From positions 1 to 64,000 of the forward strand of contig JAIXWQ010000012.1 of NCBI GenBank assembly GCA_027491195.1: DNA of 64,000 nucleotides, in the 5' to 3' direction. The notes beneath the pieces were generated by a model, which saw nothing but the letters and a program-made list of their open reading frames with translations, had not been told where the DNA came from and made no database searches. Below, one piece after another: positions 42,909-53,213 of the stretch. This stretch comes from Cytophagaceae bacterium (GTDB lineage: Bacteria; Bacteroidota; Bacteroidia; Cytophagales; Spirosomataceae). The translations under genes and the position numbers were made by a program. The stretch's first letter is position 1. Each line of letters opens with the position of its first letter.

Positions 42909-44318
42909 ATGTCTAGCATAAACATACGAACTTCACGAAAAACACTTTTGGCTGATACGCTCACGCCGATCGGGATCTTTTTGAAGATTCGCAAAAACTA
43001 TAAAAACTCGGTTATCTTGGAATCTGCGGATTACCACGGTAAGGAACATGGGTTTTCGCACATTGCTTTTGACCCAGTGGCTCGTTTCGAGTTAACGGAT
43101 TCGAAAGTCACCCAAACTTTTCCAGACGGAACGCAAGAGAATTTCACTTTAGCTGATCGCCATGAGGCGGTAGCGGCTTTGAAAAGCTTTGCGGATCGTT
43201 TTGATTTTAAGCAGGAGAAAGGGGATTCGCCGATGGCGAACGGGCTTTTTGGCCATATCTCCTACGATGCGGTTACTTACTTCGAGGATATCGATATTCA
43301 GGCGAAAAATCCGGAATCCGAAATCCCGTCGATCCGTTATTATGTGTACCGTTACGTGGTGGCGGTAAACCATTTTAATAACCAAATGAGCCTCTATGCG
43401 CATAGCTACGATGGTTCAGAGCCTTCTTTTGATACGATTACCTACCTGTTAGACATGCCGCATTATGCGACAGCTTCGTTTGCGCGAAAGGGAGAAGAAG
43501 TGAGTAATTTAACGGAGGCTCAAACTCGAGAAATTGTCAATACCTGCATTAAGCACTGTTTACGCGGGGATGTGTTCCAAATTGTTCCATCCAGGCGTTT
43601 CTCTCAAAAATTCGAAGGAGATGATTTTCAAGTCTACCGCGCGCTTCGTTCGGTGAATCCATCGCCTTATTTATTCTATTTTGATTACGAGGAATACCGG
43701 ATTTTTGGGGCCTCGCCAGAAAAACAGATTAAAATTGAGGGATCAGTTGCGGAGATTCATCCGATTGCCGGAACTTTTAGACGTTCTGGAGATGATGCTC
43801 GCGATGCGGAATTAGCACAGGAATTGATTGCAGATCCGAAAGAATCAGCAGAACATGTGATGCTCGTAGACTTAGCGCGCAACGATTTGAGTCGTTCGGC
43901 GGATAATGTGAAAGTGGAGACCTTCAAGGAGGTGCAATTCTTCTCACACGTGATACATTTGGTTTCTAAAGTAACCGGACACTTGCAAAAGGGTGTTAAT
44001 CCTTTGCAAATGGTGGCGGATACGTTCCCAGCGGGAACGCTAAGTGGTGCGCCAAAGCACAATGCGATGACGATTATCAACCGTTTAGAGCCGACTAACC
44101 GGGCAATTTATGGTGGAGCAATCGGTTTTATGGATTTCGAGGGCAATTTTAATCATGCCATCGCGATCCGTACGTTTTTAAGTAAAGGAGACACCTTGTT
44201 TTTCCAAGCGGGCATGGGCGTAGTCGCTAAGTCCGTGGTGGAAAGTGAGATGCAGGAAATACACAACAAATTAGCAGCCTTGCGCAGAGCATTAGAGGTG
44301 GCAGAAAATTTAGCCTAA
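42909..44318 (+). CDS. trpE: Anthranilate synthase component I
   Basis: A 469-residue TrpE, which makes anthranilate from chorismate with ammonia from TrpG. The chorismate-binding domain shows GDVFQIVPSRRFSQ, NPSPYLFYFDYEEY, IHPIAGTFRRSGDD and ELIADPKESAEHVMLVDLARNDLSR. The LLADTLTPIGIFLKI region near the N-terminus contains the LxS-like feedback-binding segment (inference). It is the first structural gene after the attenuator and precedes trpG by 4 nt. Confidence 0.97.
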   Translation: MSSINIRTSRKTLLADTLTPIGIFLKIRKNYKNSVILESADYHGKEHGFSHIAFDPVARFELTDSKVTQTFPDGTQENFTLADRHEAVAALKSFADRFDFKQEKGDSPMANGLFGHISYDAVTYFEDIDIQAKNPESEIPSIRYYVYRYVVAVNHFNNQMSLYAHSYDGSEPSFDTITYLLDMPHYATASFARKGEEVSNLTEAQTREIVNTCIKHCLRGDVFQIVPSRRFSQKFEGDDFQVYRALRSVNPSPYLFYFDYEEYRIFGASPEKQIKIEGSVAEIHPIAGTFRRSGDDARDAELAQELIADPKESAEHVMLVDLARNDLSRSADNVKVETFKEVQFFSHVIHLVSKVTGHLQKGVNPLQMVADTFPAGTLSGAPKHNAMTIINRLEPTNRAIYGGAIGFMDFEGNFNHAIAIRTFLSKGDTLFFQAGMGVVAKSVVESEMQEIHNKLAALRRALEVAENLA

Positions 44319-44322
44319 GGAT

Positions 44323-44886
44323 ATGAAAGTATTGGTTTTAGATAATTACGATTCCTTTGTGTACAATTTGGTCTACCTGTTAAAGGAGCTAGGCGCGGAG
44401 GTGGACGTGTTTCGCAACGATAAGATCTCACTCGAGGAAGTGGGTAAATACGACAATATCTTGTTGTCGCCAGGCCCAGGGATTCCATCGGAGGCGGGAA
44501 TCATGATGGATTTATTGAAAGAATATAAGTCGACCAAAAAAATTCTAGGCGTCTGCCTGGGTCATCAAGCGATTGCGGAGGCTTTTGGGTCTCAATTAAG
44601 CAATATGGGCGAGGTTTTACACGGTGTAACAACGGAATGTGTGGTAACGGATCCGACAGAACGCTTGTTCTTAGATATCCCAGCTCGCTTCGAAGTATGC
44701 CGCTACCACTCGTGGACGGTGATTCCATCTACGATGCCTAGTGATCTACAGGTAACGGCGCAAGATGACAAAGGTTTTGTCTTAGCGGAGGCGCATTCGA
44801 AATACGATGTGCGTGGGGTGCAATTCCATCCGGAGGCGTTTTTAACGCAGCATGGAAAGCAAATGATTCAAAATTGGATGAAATAA
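44323..44886 (+). CDS. trpG: Anthranilate synthase component II (glutamine amidotransferase)
   Basis: A 187-residue class I amidotransferase. It begins VLVLDNYDSFVYNLVYLL. The catalytic Cys is in LGVCLGHQAIAEAFG, the oxyanion region is LLSPGPGIPSEAG, and the catalytic His/Glu are in VQFHPEAFLT. It supplies ammonia to TrpE and may also serve folate synthesis (PabA role) since no separate pabA is seen here; that is inference. Confidence 0.96.
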   Translation: MKVLVLDNYDSFVYNLVYLLKELGAEVDVFRNDKISLEEVGKYDNILLSPGPGIPSEAGIMMDLLKEYKSTKKILGVCLGHQAIAEAFGSQLSNMGEVLHGVTTECVVTDPTERLFLDIPARFEVCRYHSWTVIPSTMPSDLQVTAQDDKGFVLAEAHSKYDVRGVQFHPEAFLTQHGKQMIQNWMK

Positions 44887-44890
44887 TAGA

Positions 44891-45880
44891 ATGAAAAATA
44901 TATTAAATAGACGGGTTGCGGGAGAAGCATTATCAGAAAATGAAGCGAGAGAAATCATGCTGCGCATGGGGCAAGGAGAAATTAATCCGAGTCAAATAGC
45001 CGCATTTTTATCTTCGTATTGGTTCAATCCGATTCAAGTAGATGAATTAAAAGGTTTCGTAGCTGCGATGTTGGATTTAGCCGTAACGGTGGATTTATCG
45101 GAGTTCGATGCGATGGATGTGTGCGGAACGGGTGGAGATGGAAAAGATACCTTTAACATTTCGACGACGTCTTCTTTCATCATCGTAGGCGCAGGCCAAA
45201 AAATCGCGAAACACGGCAATCACGGCGTTTCCTCTTCGGTGGGATCGTCTACGGTATTAGAGTTTTTAGGCTTGAAATTCAATAATGATCCCAAAATCTT
45301 GAAGCGCAAGATGGAAACGGCGGGCATGTGTTTCTTACACGCGCCACTTTTCCACCCAGCCATGCGCTTCGTGGGTCCTATACGCAAGGAATTGGGCATG
45401 AAGACCTTCTTTAATTTACTAGGGCCTTTATTGAATCCGGCTAAAGTAACCAAGCAAATCTCCGGCGTTTATTCACCCGAAGCCTTTGCTTTGTATGAAG
45501 GATTTTTTGCGGGTTCTGGCAAGCAATACGGGATCGTGTATGCGGAAGATGGCTACGATGAGATCTCATTAACCTCTGCTTTCCGTCTAACGACTTCTGA
45601 AGGCGCGGCGATCTATAATCCATCCGACATCGGCTGTGATGTAGTGGCTCAGTCGGAATTATTTGGCGGCTCTAATGCGGAGGCTTCGGCAAATATGTTG
45701 TATAAGATTTTACAACGCGAAGGCACACCTGCTCAAACGCAAGCCGTTTTAGCGAATGCCGGAGCAGGTTTATATGTGGCAGGCAAGGCAGCTTCTTTAG
45801 TGGAGGGCTATGCTTTAGCGAAAGAGTCTTTGGAAAGCGGTCGCGCGTTCCAGGCTTTCAAGAAATTTATCATGGACTAG
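44891..45880 (+). CDS. trpD: Anthranilate phosphoribosyltransferase
   Basis: A 329-residue TrpD. The PRPP-binding motif is VCGTGGDGKDTFNIST, followed by KHGNHGVSSSVGSSTVLE (seen as KHGNHGVSSSVGS) and the NLLGPLLNP segment. Domain layout is the normal N-terminal helical plus alpha/beta body. It starts 4 nt after trpG. Confidence 0.97.
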   Translation: MKNILNRRVAGEALSENEAREIMLRMGQGEINPSQIAAFLSSYWFNPIQVDELKGFVAAMLDLAVTVDLSEFDAMDVCGTGGDGKDTFNISTTSSFIIVGAGQKIAKHGNHGVSSSVGSSTVLEFLGLKFNNDPKILKRKMETAGMCFLHAPLFHPAMRFVGPIRKELGMKTFFNLLGPLLNPAKVTKQISGVYSPEAFALYEGFFAGSGKQYGIVYAEDGYDEISLTSAFRLTTSEGAAIYNPSDIGCDVVAQSELFGGSNAEASANMLYKILQREGTPAQTQAVLANAGAGLYVAGKAASLVEGYALAKESLESGRAFQAFKKFIMD

Positions 45881-45881
45881 G

Positions 45882-46664
45882 ATGAGCATATTAGACCAAA
45901 TCATAGCAACAAAAAGACAGGAAGTGGCCGCTTGCAAAGCGCGCACCTCGACAGCTCAGCTGGAGAAACAAGGGTATTTCGCTCGTGCTTGTCATTCCTT
46001 GTCGATGTCCTTAATTCAGCCAGCTTCCACGGGAGTTATCGCTGAATTCAAGCGTAAATCCCCTTCGAAAGGCATCATCAACGATCGCTTGGGAGTGGAT
46101 GTTGTGACACGTGGCTATGTAGAGGCGGGGGCGGCCTGTTTATCGGTGCTGACGGATGAATCCTATTTTGGAGGAACCTATGCTGATTTTGAATTAGCTC
46201 GTCGCACAAACCCAAACACGCCCCTTTTACGTAAGGACTTCATGATCGATGAGTACCAAATCATCGAGGCCAAATCGATGGGTGCGGACGTGGTTTTATT
46301 GATCGCGGCGGCCTTAAGTCCATCCGAAATCAAAACATTAGGCACGCTAGCCCGTTCATTAGGAATGGAAACCTTGCTGGAGGTGCACGATCAAGAAGAA
46401 TTGGATCGTTCACTAGGCGAGTACATCTCCGTGGTAGGGGTAAATAACCGAAACCTGAAGAATTTCTCCGAGCAAAATGTGGAGGCTTCGAAGGTTTTGG
46501 CAACTAAAATACCTGGGCAATTTGTAAAGGTTTCTGAGAGTTGTATTTCAGGTCCAGAGATTATTAAAGAATTGAAAACCTACGGGTATCGTGGATTCTT
46601 GATAGGCGAAAGCTTCATGAAAACGGATAACCCAGGAAAAGCCTTAAGCGACTTTATTCAATAA
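45882..46664 (+). CDS. trpC: Indole-3-glycerol phosphate synthase
   Basis: A 260-residue TIM barrel. IAEFKRKSPSKGIIN carries the catalytic Lys, LSVLTDESYFGG and LLRKDFMIDEYQI follow, and VGVNNRNLKNF plus SESCISGP complete the active site. It starts one base after trpD ends. Confidence 0.97.
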   Translation: MSILDQIIATKRQEVAACKARTSTAQLEKQGYFARACHSLSMSLIQPASTGVIAEFKRKSPSKGIINDRLGVDVVTRGYVEAGAACLSVLTDESYFGGTYADFELARRTNPNTPLLRKDFMIDEYQIIEAKSMGADVVLLIAAALSPSEIKTLGTLARSLGMETLLEVHDQEELDRSLGEYISVVGVNNRNLKNFSEQNVEASKVLATKIPGQFVKVSESCISGPEIIKELKTYGYRGFLIGESFMKTDNPGKALSDFIQ

Positions 46665-46666
46665 GC

Positions 46667-47260
46667 ATGAAGTGGAAAGTCTGTGGCATGCGGGATTTAC
46701 AAAATATCCAAGAAGTTGCGGCTTGCGGGCCGGACTTTATGGGATTTATTTGGGTGGCTAAATCGCCCCGATACGTAGGTCCTGATTTTGTGATTCCAAC
46801 ATTGCCAGTGAATACAAAGGCGGTGGGGGTATTTGTGAATGAAACCACAGAGCATATTATTACCCTTTCGAAAAAAGCTGGTTTCTCCGTCGTTCAATTG
46901 CATGGCGAGGAGTCGCAAACAGAAATTAATGCATTGAAAGCCGCCGGATTGCAAGTAATCAAGGCGATTAGTGTGGGTTCAGCCGCGGATTTCGACTTAA
47001 CAGATCAACCTGATTTTTATCTATTTGATACGAAAAAAGGAGCGCAAGTAGGGGGAACCGGTGAACATTTTGATTGGTCTTTGTTAGCGCATTACCAGCT
47101 GGACATTCCCTATTTTTTAGCGGGAGGTTTAAGTGCTGAGGATGTGGAAGAGGCAAAGAAATTACCAGGATTGTATGCCCTGGATTTTAATAGTAAACTC
47201 GAGCTGAGTCCAGGTTTGAAGGACATCGAGAAAGTAAAGGAAATAGTAAAACAGCAATAG
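46667..47260 (+). CDS. trpF: Phosphoribosylanthranilate isomerase
   Basis: A 197-residue TIM barrel. It starts [14 protein letters not shown] with the catalytic Cys in KVCGM; VQLHGEE, the general acid Asp in [15 protein letters not shown], and [14 protein letters not shown] are conserved. It is separated from trpC by 2 nt, so trpC and trpF are separate genes, not fused. Confidence 0.96.
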   Translation: MKWKVCGMRDLQNIQEVAACGPDFMGFIWVAKSPRYVGPDFVIPTLPVNTKAVGVFVNETTEHIITLSKKAGFSVVQLHGEESQTEINALKAAGLQVIKAISVGSAADFDLTDQPDFYLFDTKKGAQVGGTGEHFDWSLLAHYQLDIPYFLAGGLSAEDVEEAKKLPGLYALDFNSKLELSPGLKDIEKVKEIVKQQ

Positions 47261-47262
47261 AT

Positions 47263-48450
47263 ATGTCATTTAATGTAGATGAGCGTGGGTATTACGGGAA
47301 TTATGGCGGAGCCTATATTCCGGAAATGTTGTACCCAAATGTGGAGGAATTACGTTCCCGCTATTTAGACATCATCGCGGAGCCGTCGTTTCAGGCGGAA
47401 TTCCACGCCTTATTGAAGGATTACGTGGGTCGCCCTACGCCCCTTTTCAAGGCGGAGCGTTTGTCTGCGAAATACAACACGAACATCTATCTGAAACGAG
47501 AAGACTTGTGTCACACGGGTGCACACAAAGTGAATAATACGATAGGCCAAATCCTAGTCGCAAAACGCCTGGGTAAATCCAAGATCGTTGCGGAAACAGG
47601 TGCGGGTCAACACGGCGTGGCGACAGCGACGGTTTGTGCTTTGATGGGCATGGAATGCATCGTCTACATGGGCGCTATCGACATCGAAAGACAAGCTCCC
47701 AACGTAGCACGTATGCGTATGTTAGGCGCGCAAGTGGTAGCCGCAAAATCGGGTTCTCAAACCCTTAAAGATGCTACCAACGAGGCGATGCGTCACTGGA
47801 TCAACCATCCGGTAGACACTCATTACATTATTGGATCTGTCGTGGGGCCACATCCCTATCCAGATATGGTGGCGCGTTTTCAATCCGTGATTTCGGAAGA
47901 GATTCGCACCCAATTACAAGAAAAAGAAGGCCGTGATTACCCAGACTACGTGATTGCTTGCGTGGGTGGAGGATCCAATGCCGCAGGTGCTTTTTACCAT
48001 TTCTTAGACGAGCCACGCACGGCCTTGATCGCTGCGGAGGCTGCCGGTTTAGGTGTGGAATCTGGACATTCTGCAGCAACCACTTTCCTAGGAAAACCGG
48101 GTGTATTGCACGGTAGCAAGAGTTTATCGATGCAAACCGAAGACGGACAAGTGATCGAGCCTTATTCGATTTCAGCTGGTTTAGATTACCCAGGTATTGG
48201 GCCAATGCACGCGCATTTGTTCGAATCAGGTCGTGCGACCTTCTATGGTGTGACAGATGAGGAGGCCTTAGTAGCAGCGGTGGAATGCTCTCAATTAGAG
48301 GGTATTATTCCGGCATTGGAGACGGCACACGCTTTGGCCGTATTCGAAAGATTACAAGCAAAACCGAATGAAATTGTGGTCGTAAATGTATCAGGAAGAG
48401 GGGATAAGGATTTATCGACTTACCAAAACCGTTTAAAATTGAATGACTAA
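47263..48450 (+). CDS. trpB: Tryptophan synthase beta chain
   Basis: A 395-residue PLP enzyme of the TrpB1 type. The PLP lysine is in [39 protein letters not shown] and [13 protein letters not shown] are diagnostic. It begins [18 protein letters not shown]. It overlaps trpA by 8 nt, consistent with translational coupling of the two chains of one complex. Confidence 0.98.
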   Translation: MSFNVDERGYYGNYGGAYIPEMLYPNVEELRSRYLDIIAEPSFQAEFHALLKDYVGRPTPLFKAERLSAKYNTNIYLKREDLCHTGAHKVNNTIGQILVAKRLGKSKIVAETGAGQHGVATATVCALMGMECIVYMGAIDIERQAPNVARMRMLGAQVVAAKSGSQTLKDATNEAMRHWINHPVDTHYIIGSVVGPHPYPDMVARFQSVISEEIRTQLQEKEGRDYPDYVIACVGGGSNAAGAFYHFLDEPRTALIAAEAAGLGVESGHSAATTFLGKPGVLHGSKSLSMQTEDGQVIEPYSISAGLDYPGIGPMHAHLFESGRATFYGVTDEEALVAAVECSQLEGIIPALETAHALAVFERLQAKPNEIVVVNVSGRGDKDLSTYQNRLKLND

Positions 48451-49231
48451 GATGAATCGAATTTCAGCCCTTTTTGCCCAAGCTACTGAACCTGTTTTAA
48501 ACGTCTATACAACGGCTGGTTTTCCTCGTTTCGAGGATACGATGACGGTGTTGAATGCCTTACAAGCAGGCGGCGTAGATATTATCGAAGTAGGCATGCC
48601 CTATTCTGATCCGGTAGCTGATGGCGAAACGATTCAGCTTTCGAATCAAGCGTCATTAGAGCAGGGAATGAGCGTGGCACATTTGTTTGCGCAATTGAAA
48701 GATATGCGCAAGACCATCACGGTTCCTGTCCTTTTAATGGGTTATATTAATCCTGTTTTGCAATATGGCGTGGAGGCTTTCTGTGCTAAATGTGCGGAAG
48801 TCGGAGTGGATGGCTTGATTTTGCCGGATCTTCCGATGGTGGAATACGAGGCGTCTTACCGCGAGATTTTTGAAAAATACGGTTTGTACAATATTCTGTT
48901 AATTACCCCTCAAACGAACGACGAGCGCATCCGCCACATCGATTCGGTTTCCAAAGGTTTCATCTACATGGTATCTTCGGCGAGTACGACTGGGGCGAAA
49001 ACAGGGATTTCGGCAGATCAGGAAGTCTACTTCTCTCGGATTGCAGCGATGAACTTGCAGAACCCGCGTTTAATTGGCTTTGGTATCTCCGATCACGAGA
49101 GCTTTATGAAGGCCTCTAAGAATGCCTCTGGGGCGATTATTGGTAGTGCATTCGTGAAGATGATCGCACAGGCTAAAGACCTTAGCGCTGAGATAGTTGA
49201 CTTTGTTCAGGCTATTAAAGGTAAAAAGTAG
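48443..49231 (+). CDS. trpA: Tryptophan synthase alpha chain
   Basis: A 262-residue TIM barrel. [25 protein letters not shown] has the catalytic Glu and Asp regions, seen here as [29 protein letters not shown] and STTGAKTG complete the indole-glycerol-phosphate site. It is the last gene of trpEGDCFBA; no clear terminator lies before the rplS promoter, so some transcription could run into rplS. Confidence 0.96.
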   Translation: MTKMNRISALFAQATEPVLNVYTTAGFPRFEDTMTVLNALQAGGVDIIEVGMPYSDPVADGETIQLSNQASLEQGMSVAHLFAQLKDMRKTITVPVLLMGYINPVLQYGVEAFCAKCAEVGVDGLILPDLPMVEYEASYREIFEKYGLYNILLITPQTNDERIRHIDSVSKGFIYMVSSASTTGAKTGISADQEVYFSRIAAMNLQNPRLIGFGISDHESFMKASKNASGAIIGSAFVKMIAQAKDLSAEIVDFVQAIKGKK

Positions 49232-49240
49232 TCATTTGTT

Positions 49241-49269
49241 TTTGGAAAGAAATATTTTTCCTATCTTTG
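49241..49269 (+). promoter_or_regulatory. Promoter of rplS
   Basis: TTTG (49241-49244), a 17-nt spacer, TATCTTTG (49262-49269). It starts 9 nt after the trpA stop codon. Confidence 0.7.
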
Positions 49270-49276
49270 CAACCCC

Positions 49277-49319
49277 AATCAGACGATCTTATGCACAAGT
49301 GGGCCGCTAAGCGCTGATT
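49277..49319 (+). promoter_or_regulatory. Structured leader of rplS (candidate L19 autoregulatory element)
   Basis: A closing stem AATCAG-a-CG (49277-49285) pairs with CG-CTGATT (49312-49319). Inside, CTTA pairs with TAAG and a GC-rich GGGCCGC loop lies between. It starts directly at the predicted transcription start and ends 24 nt before the ATG. L19 leader RNAs have been described in Bacteroidota; whether this belongs to them needs a covariance search. Confidence 0.5.
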
Positions 49320-49343
49320 ATCATCAAATAAAAATTAGTTCAG

Positions 49344-49697
49344 ATGAGCGATTTAATTAAATTCGTAGAGCAAGAAAACGCAGCACGTAGAGGTGAACAC
49401 CCTGAATTCGCTGCAGGAGACACAGTTAACGTACACGTTAAAATTCGTGAAGGTAACAAGGAGCGTATCCAGGTTTTCCAAGGTTTAGTTATCCAACGTA
49501 AAAATTCTGGTGCTGGTGAGTCTTTCACAGTTCGTAAGATCTCTAACGGTATTGGTGTTGAGCGTATTTTCCCAATCTTGTCACCAAACATCGACAAAAT
49601 TGAAGTATTACGTCGTGGTAAAGTACGTCGTGCACGTTTATTCTACATGCGTGGTAAGCAAGGAAAAGCGGCTCGTGTTAAAGAAAAGAAAAAATAG
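49344..49697 (+). CDS. rplS: 50S ribosomal protein L19
   Basis: A 117-residue L19. [25 protein letters not shown] (seen as [19 protein letters not shown]) and the [15 protein letters not shown]-like [17 protein letters not shown] segment are the family signatures. The Lys-rich C-terminus is typical. It is a single-gene unit with its own promoter, leader and terminator; trmD and rpsP, its neighbours in many bacteria, are not here. Confidence 0.97.
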   Translation: MSDLIKFVEQENAARRGEHPEFAAGDTVNVHVKIREGNKERIQVFQGLVIQRKNSGAGESFTVRKISNGIGVERIFPILSPNIDKIEVLRRGKVRRARLFYMRGKQGKAARVKEKKK

Positions 49698-49723
49698 GTT
49701 TGAGATTTTTTATATAAAAGAGA

Positions 49724-49752
49724 GCTGCTCAGAAATGAGCAGCTTTTTTTAT
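49724..49752 (+). terminator. Terminator after rplS
   Basis: AGCTGCTCA / TGAGCAGCT stem with a GAAA loop, followed by seven T residues. Confidence 0.88.
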
Positions 49753-49783
49753 GTCCACATGTCAGTAATCTCAGCTAGATTTT

Positions 49784-49791
49784 TACTTTTG
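49784..49791 (+). promoter_or_regulatory. Promoter element (TACTTTTG) of the oxidoreductase pair
   Basis: TACTTTTG matches TAnnTTTG and lies 23 nt before the ATG at 49815. No TTG is visible at the -33 distance. Confidence 0.5.
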
Positions 49792-49814
49792 TAGGTAAAT
49801 TAAACCTATTAAAA

Positions 49815-50966
49815 ATGAAATCAGCAGCTGCGAATCGCCGCGACTTCCTGCATCAAGCCGGAATGTTAGGCGGAATGGCTTTTTTACCCTCTTCCATTAA
49901 AGACGTAACGAAATCTTTTGCCCCGCAACAGCCGGAACGCATCATCGCTCCGCGCCTTAAATTCGGTGTAGTAGGAATCAACCATGGTCATATTTATTCG
50001 ATGGCGAATTCGATCATTCGAGGCGGTGGAGAGTTTGTCTCCTATTATGCTAAGGAACCGGATTTAATCAAAGACTTCGCGAAACGCTACCCCCAAGCTA
50101 AACTTGTGAAGAGCGAAGCAGAGGTCTTAGAAGACCCTTCCATTAAATTAGTGCTTAGTTCAATTACTCCGAATGAGCGTGCTCCTTTAGGTATCCGCGT
50201 GATGCAGCATGGAAAAGATTACATGGTCGACAAGCCAGGCATCATCAGTTTAGAGCAATTAGCGGAGGTGCGCAAGGTCCAAAAAGAAACAAATCGGATT
50301 TATTCCATCTCCTTCAGCGAGCGTTTTGAAAACAAGGCGACGGAGTTAGCCAGCCAATTGGTTGCGCAAGGAAGAATTGGAAAAGTAATGCAGACCTTAG
50401 GAACAGGGCCTCACCGCATGAGCGTTAATTCGCGTCCAGACTGGTTCTTTGATACAAAATATTACGGTGGAATCATCACGGATATTGCCTCCCACCAAGT
50501 GGATCAATTCTTACATTTCACTGGTTCAACGCAAGGAGAAGTAGTCGCGTCCCAAATCGCGAACCACCACCACCCTCAATACCCGAAATTCCAGGATTTT
50601 GGCGATCTAATGCTTCGTAGCAACAAAGGCTCGGGTTACATTCGCGTGGACTGGTTTACTCCGGACGGATTAAATACCTGGGGAGACGGTAGACTGACCA
50701 TCCTGGGAACAGATGGCTATATGGAAGTACGGAAAAACACGGATATTGCTTCTCCGCACGGAACAGGTAGTCATTTATATGTGGTGACGAACAAAGAAAC
50801 TTTGTACATCGATTGCAAAGATGTGAATCTTCCTCATGGAGAATTACTGGTAAACGATGTCTTGAATAGAACAGAAACGGCGATGACGCAAGCGCATTGT
50901 TTCTTGTCCACGGAACTAGCATTGATTGCCCAAAAAAATGCAACTAACATATCTATCAAAGCATGA
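49815..50966 (+). CDS. Tat-exported Gfo/Idh/MocA family oxidoreductase
   Basis: A 383-residue protein. The N-terminal NRRDFLHQAGMLGGMAFLPSS is a Tat signal. The Rossmann start is KFGVVGINHGHIYSMANSI (about residues 49-67), less canonical than GxGxxG. VDKPGIISLEQLAEV carries the conserved EKP-like lysine as DKP. It belongs to the periplasmic GFO/IDH/MocA enzymes common in Bacteroidota, probably acting on sugars; the substrate is unknown. It overlaps the next family member by 4 nt (ATGA). Confidence 0.85.
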   Translation: MKSAAANRRDFLHQAGMLGGMAFLPSSIKDVTKSFAPQQPERIIAPRLKFGVVGINHGHIYSMANSIIRGGGEFVSYYAKEPDLIKDFAKRYPQAKLVKSEAEVLEDPSIKLVLSSITPNERAPLGIRVMQHGKDYMVDKPGIISLEQLAEVRKVQKETNRIYSISFSERFENKATELASQLVAQGRIGKVMQTLGTGPHRMSVNSRPDWFFDTKYYGGIITDIASHQVDQFLHFTGSTQGEVVASQIANHHHPQYPKFQDFGDLMLRSNKGSGYIRVDWFTPDGLNTWGDGRLTILGTDGYMEVRKNTDIASPHGTGSHLYVVTNKETLYIDCKDVNLPHGELLVNDVLNRTETAMTQAHCFLSTELALIAQKNATNISIKA

Positions 50967-52339
50967 AAAGGAGAAAATTTATCAATAACCTAGCCCTTAG
51001 TGCCGTAGGTACCTTAGGCTTCCCAACCATCGTTCCAGCACACGTTTTAGGCGGGAAAGATGCACCGAGCAATAAAATCAACATCGGTCAAATCGGCTGT
51101 GGGCGCATCGCGCGTACCCACGATTTACCAGGTACTTGGAAGCACGAGAAGGCGCGCATTATGGCTGTCTGCGATTTAGATCGCCACCGTACGGAGGAGA
51201 CCAAGCAATTAGTCGAAGAATACTACACAAAGAAAACGGGTCAAGCGAATTACATCGATGTGAAGATGTACGATGATTACCGCGAAATGCTCTTGAACAA
51301 GGATATCGATGCGGTGATGATTAGTACGCCGGATTTTTGGCATGCGCAACCAGCGATGGAGGCAGCACTTGCGGGTAAAGATATTTATCTTCAAAAGCCT
51401 ACGTCTTTAACGATTCACGAGGGACGTCAGTTAGCGAACGTGATTAAAAAGACCGGCCGTATTCTGCAAGTAGGAACGCAGCAACGCTCGACATCCCAAT
51501 TTAGAATCGCGGCGGAATTAGTGCGCAATGGCCGTATCGGTAAATTACACACGGTAAAGATTGGTTTGCCTGGAGATCCATCGGGTCCGCCAGCACCTGC
51601 GATGCCAGTGCCAAAAGGCTTTAATTTCGACATGTGGTTAGGTTCTACACCTGAAATGGCTTACACAGAGATTGCGGTTCATCCACAAAAAGGATATGAC
51701 CGTCCAGGTTGGTTGCGTATGGAGCAATTTGGTGCGGGTATGATCACGGGTTGGGGACAGCACCACTACGATTCGGCGGCATGGGGTATGGACACGGAAT
51801 ATACAGGTCCGATCTCGGTAGAATCAGTGGCAGAATTTCCTAAATCAGGTTTATGGAACGTGCATGGGGACTTCATGTCCAAAGCCGAATACGCCAACGG
51901 AATTACCATGTACACCTCTGGTGGTTACCAAAACGGTATCCGCTACGAAGGATCAGAGGGATGGATTTTCGTTTCCCGTGGCGATTACGCGGCGACGCCG
52001 AGTGATCCGACAGCCAAGGTCAGATCGAAAGCTCTAGATGCCTCTGACCCTAAGATTTTACAATCAGTAATCGGAGAGAAAGAAACACATTTGTATCATT
52101 CGGACGATCAACATGGAAACTGGCTGGATTGTATCGAGTCACGCAAAGAGCCGATTTCACCTATCGAAATAGGCCACCGCGCTTGCACGGTTTGTTTGAT
52201 CACGCACGTTTCGATGAAGATTCCTCGCAAATTGCAATGGGATCCGACAAAAGAACAATTCGTGAACGATGCAGAAGCAAATACCTGGTTAAGAAGAGCA
52301 CAACGTGCTCCTTACGGAACGGATCGCGTGAAATTCTAG
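50963..52339 (+). CDS. Second Gfo/Idh/MocA family oxidoreductase
   Basis: A 458-residue protein. [19 protein letters not shown] is a Tat-like signal peptide. The Rossmann motif is [17 protein letters not shown] (about 40-56); [19 protein letters not shown] carries the catalytic KP lysine. [13 protein letters not shown] and [24 protein letters not shown] resemble the C-terminal domain of secreted Bacteroidota members. It forms an operon with the preceding paralogue. It overlaps the convergent ABC gene by 4 nt. Confidence 0.88.
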   Translation: MKRRKFINNLALSAVGTLGFPTIVPAHVLGGKDAPSNKINIGQIGCGRIARTHDLPGTWKHEKARIMAVCDLDRHRTEETKQLVEEYYTKKTGQANYIDVKMYDDYREMLLNKDIDAVMISTPDFWHAQPAMEAALAGKDIYLQKPTSLTIHEGRQLANVIKKTGRILQVGTQQRSTSQFRIAAELVRNGRIGKLHTVKIGLPGDPSGPPAPAMPVPKGFNFDMWLGSTPEMAYTEIAVHPQKGYDRPGWLRMEQFGAGMITGWGQHHYDSAAWGMDTEYTGPISVESVAEFPKSGLWNVHGDFMSKAEYANGITMYTSGGYQNGIRYEGSEGWIFVSRGDYAATPSDPTAKVRSKALDASDPKILQSVIGEKETHLYHSDDQHGNWLDCIESRKEPISPIEIGHRACTVCLITHVSMKIPRKLQWDPTKEQFVNDAEANTWLRRAQRAPYGTDRVKF

Positions 52340-53046
52340 ACTTTCTCTACTTTGCGCACGTTCTTGTTGATGGTGTCAGATTCTACGACGCCATCACGTA
52401 AACGAATGATGCGGTGAGCATACTGGGCAATATCGTCTTCGTGGGTAACCATGACGATGGTGTTGCCTTTTTTGTGCAATTGGTCGAAGAGATCCATGAT
52501 CTCGTAGGAAGTCTTGGTATCCAAGTTACCTGTCGGCTCATCGGCTAATAAGATCGACGGATCATTTACTAAAGCACGAGCTACAGCGACACGTTGTCTT
52601 TGACCCCCTGAAAGCTCGTTTGGCTTATGAAGTGCGCGATTATCTAGTCCCACCCCTTTCAAGGCGTTCATCGCGATTTCTGTTCGTTCTTTTTTGGTAT
52701 AACCCGCATAGATGAGGGGCAATGCCACGTTTTCTAAAGCGGACTGGCGAGGGAGTAGGTTGAAGGTTTGGAAAACGAAGCCGATTTCCTTGTTTCTTAC
52801 GGCCGCTAGCTCATTTTCTGACATCTCCGATACATCTTGTCCATTCAAGATGTATTTTCCCGTAGAAGGCGTATCTAAGCAGCCTACGATATTCATTAAA
52901 GTGGACTTACCAGAACCCGAAGGACCCATAAAAGCTACGTATTCGCCTTTATTCACGGAAATGTTGATGTCTTTTAAGGCGTCAATCACTTCTTCTCCCA
53001 TCACGTAACGTTTTGAAATAGACTGGGTCTCGATAATTTTAGTCAT
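52336..53046 (-). CDS. ABC transporter ATP-binding protein, LolD/MacB type
   Basis: A 236-residue ATPase. Walker A is GPSGSGKST, the signature is [15 protein letters not shown], and Walker B is [13 protein letters not shown]. The [14 protein letters not shown] run is typical of the LolD/MacB/FtsE group. The start is set at MTKIIETQ (53046); the 3-codon extension begins with TTG. The cognate FtsX-like permease is not in the window, so the substrate (lipoprotein or antimicrobial export) is open. Confidence 0.92.
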   Translation of the reverse strand: MTKIIETQSISKRYVMGEEVIDALKDINISVNKGEYVAFMGPSGSGKSTLMNIVGCLDTPSTGKYILNGQDVSEMSENELAAVRNKEIGFVFQTFNLLPRQSALENVALPLIYAGYTKKERTEIAMNALKGVGLDNRALHKPNELSGGQRQRVAVARALVNDPSILLADEPTGNLDTKTSYEIMDLFDQLHKKGNTIVMVTHEDDIAQYAHRIIRLRDGVVESDTINKNVRKVEKV

Positions 53047-53163
53047 AGCAATCAAATTAATGAATTCAAAAATACACCCAATCTAGGAAACAATTCTTCT
53101 TTTTAGACAAAAGATAGCGGGGAAGGATGAATTGAGCGTGGGAAGGATGAGAGGTTTTGGCAC

Positions 53164-53194
53164 AAAAAAAGCCCGAACTCTCGCTCGGGCTTTT
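53164..53194 (-). terminator. Terminator after fusA
   Basis: Stem AAAGCCCGA / TCGGGCTTT with loop ACTCTCGC, followed on the minus strand by seven U residues. It is 18 nt after the fusA stop codon. Confidence 0.88.
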
Positions 53195-53213
53195 CTTTTA
53201 TCTGCAAAGAATA

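Noticed and set aside
53128-53155. Direct repeat GGGAAGGATGA twice before the fusA terminator
   Set aside because: Only two short copies in the gap downstream of fusA; no structure or link with the other repeat families.
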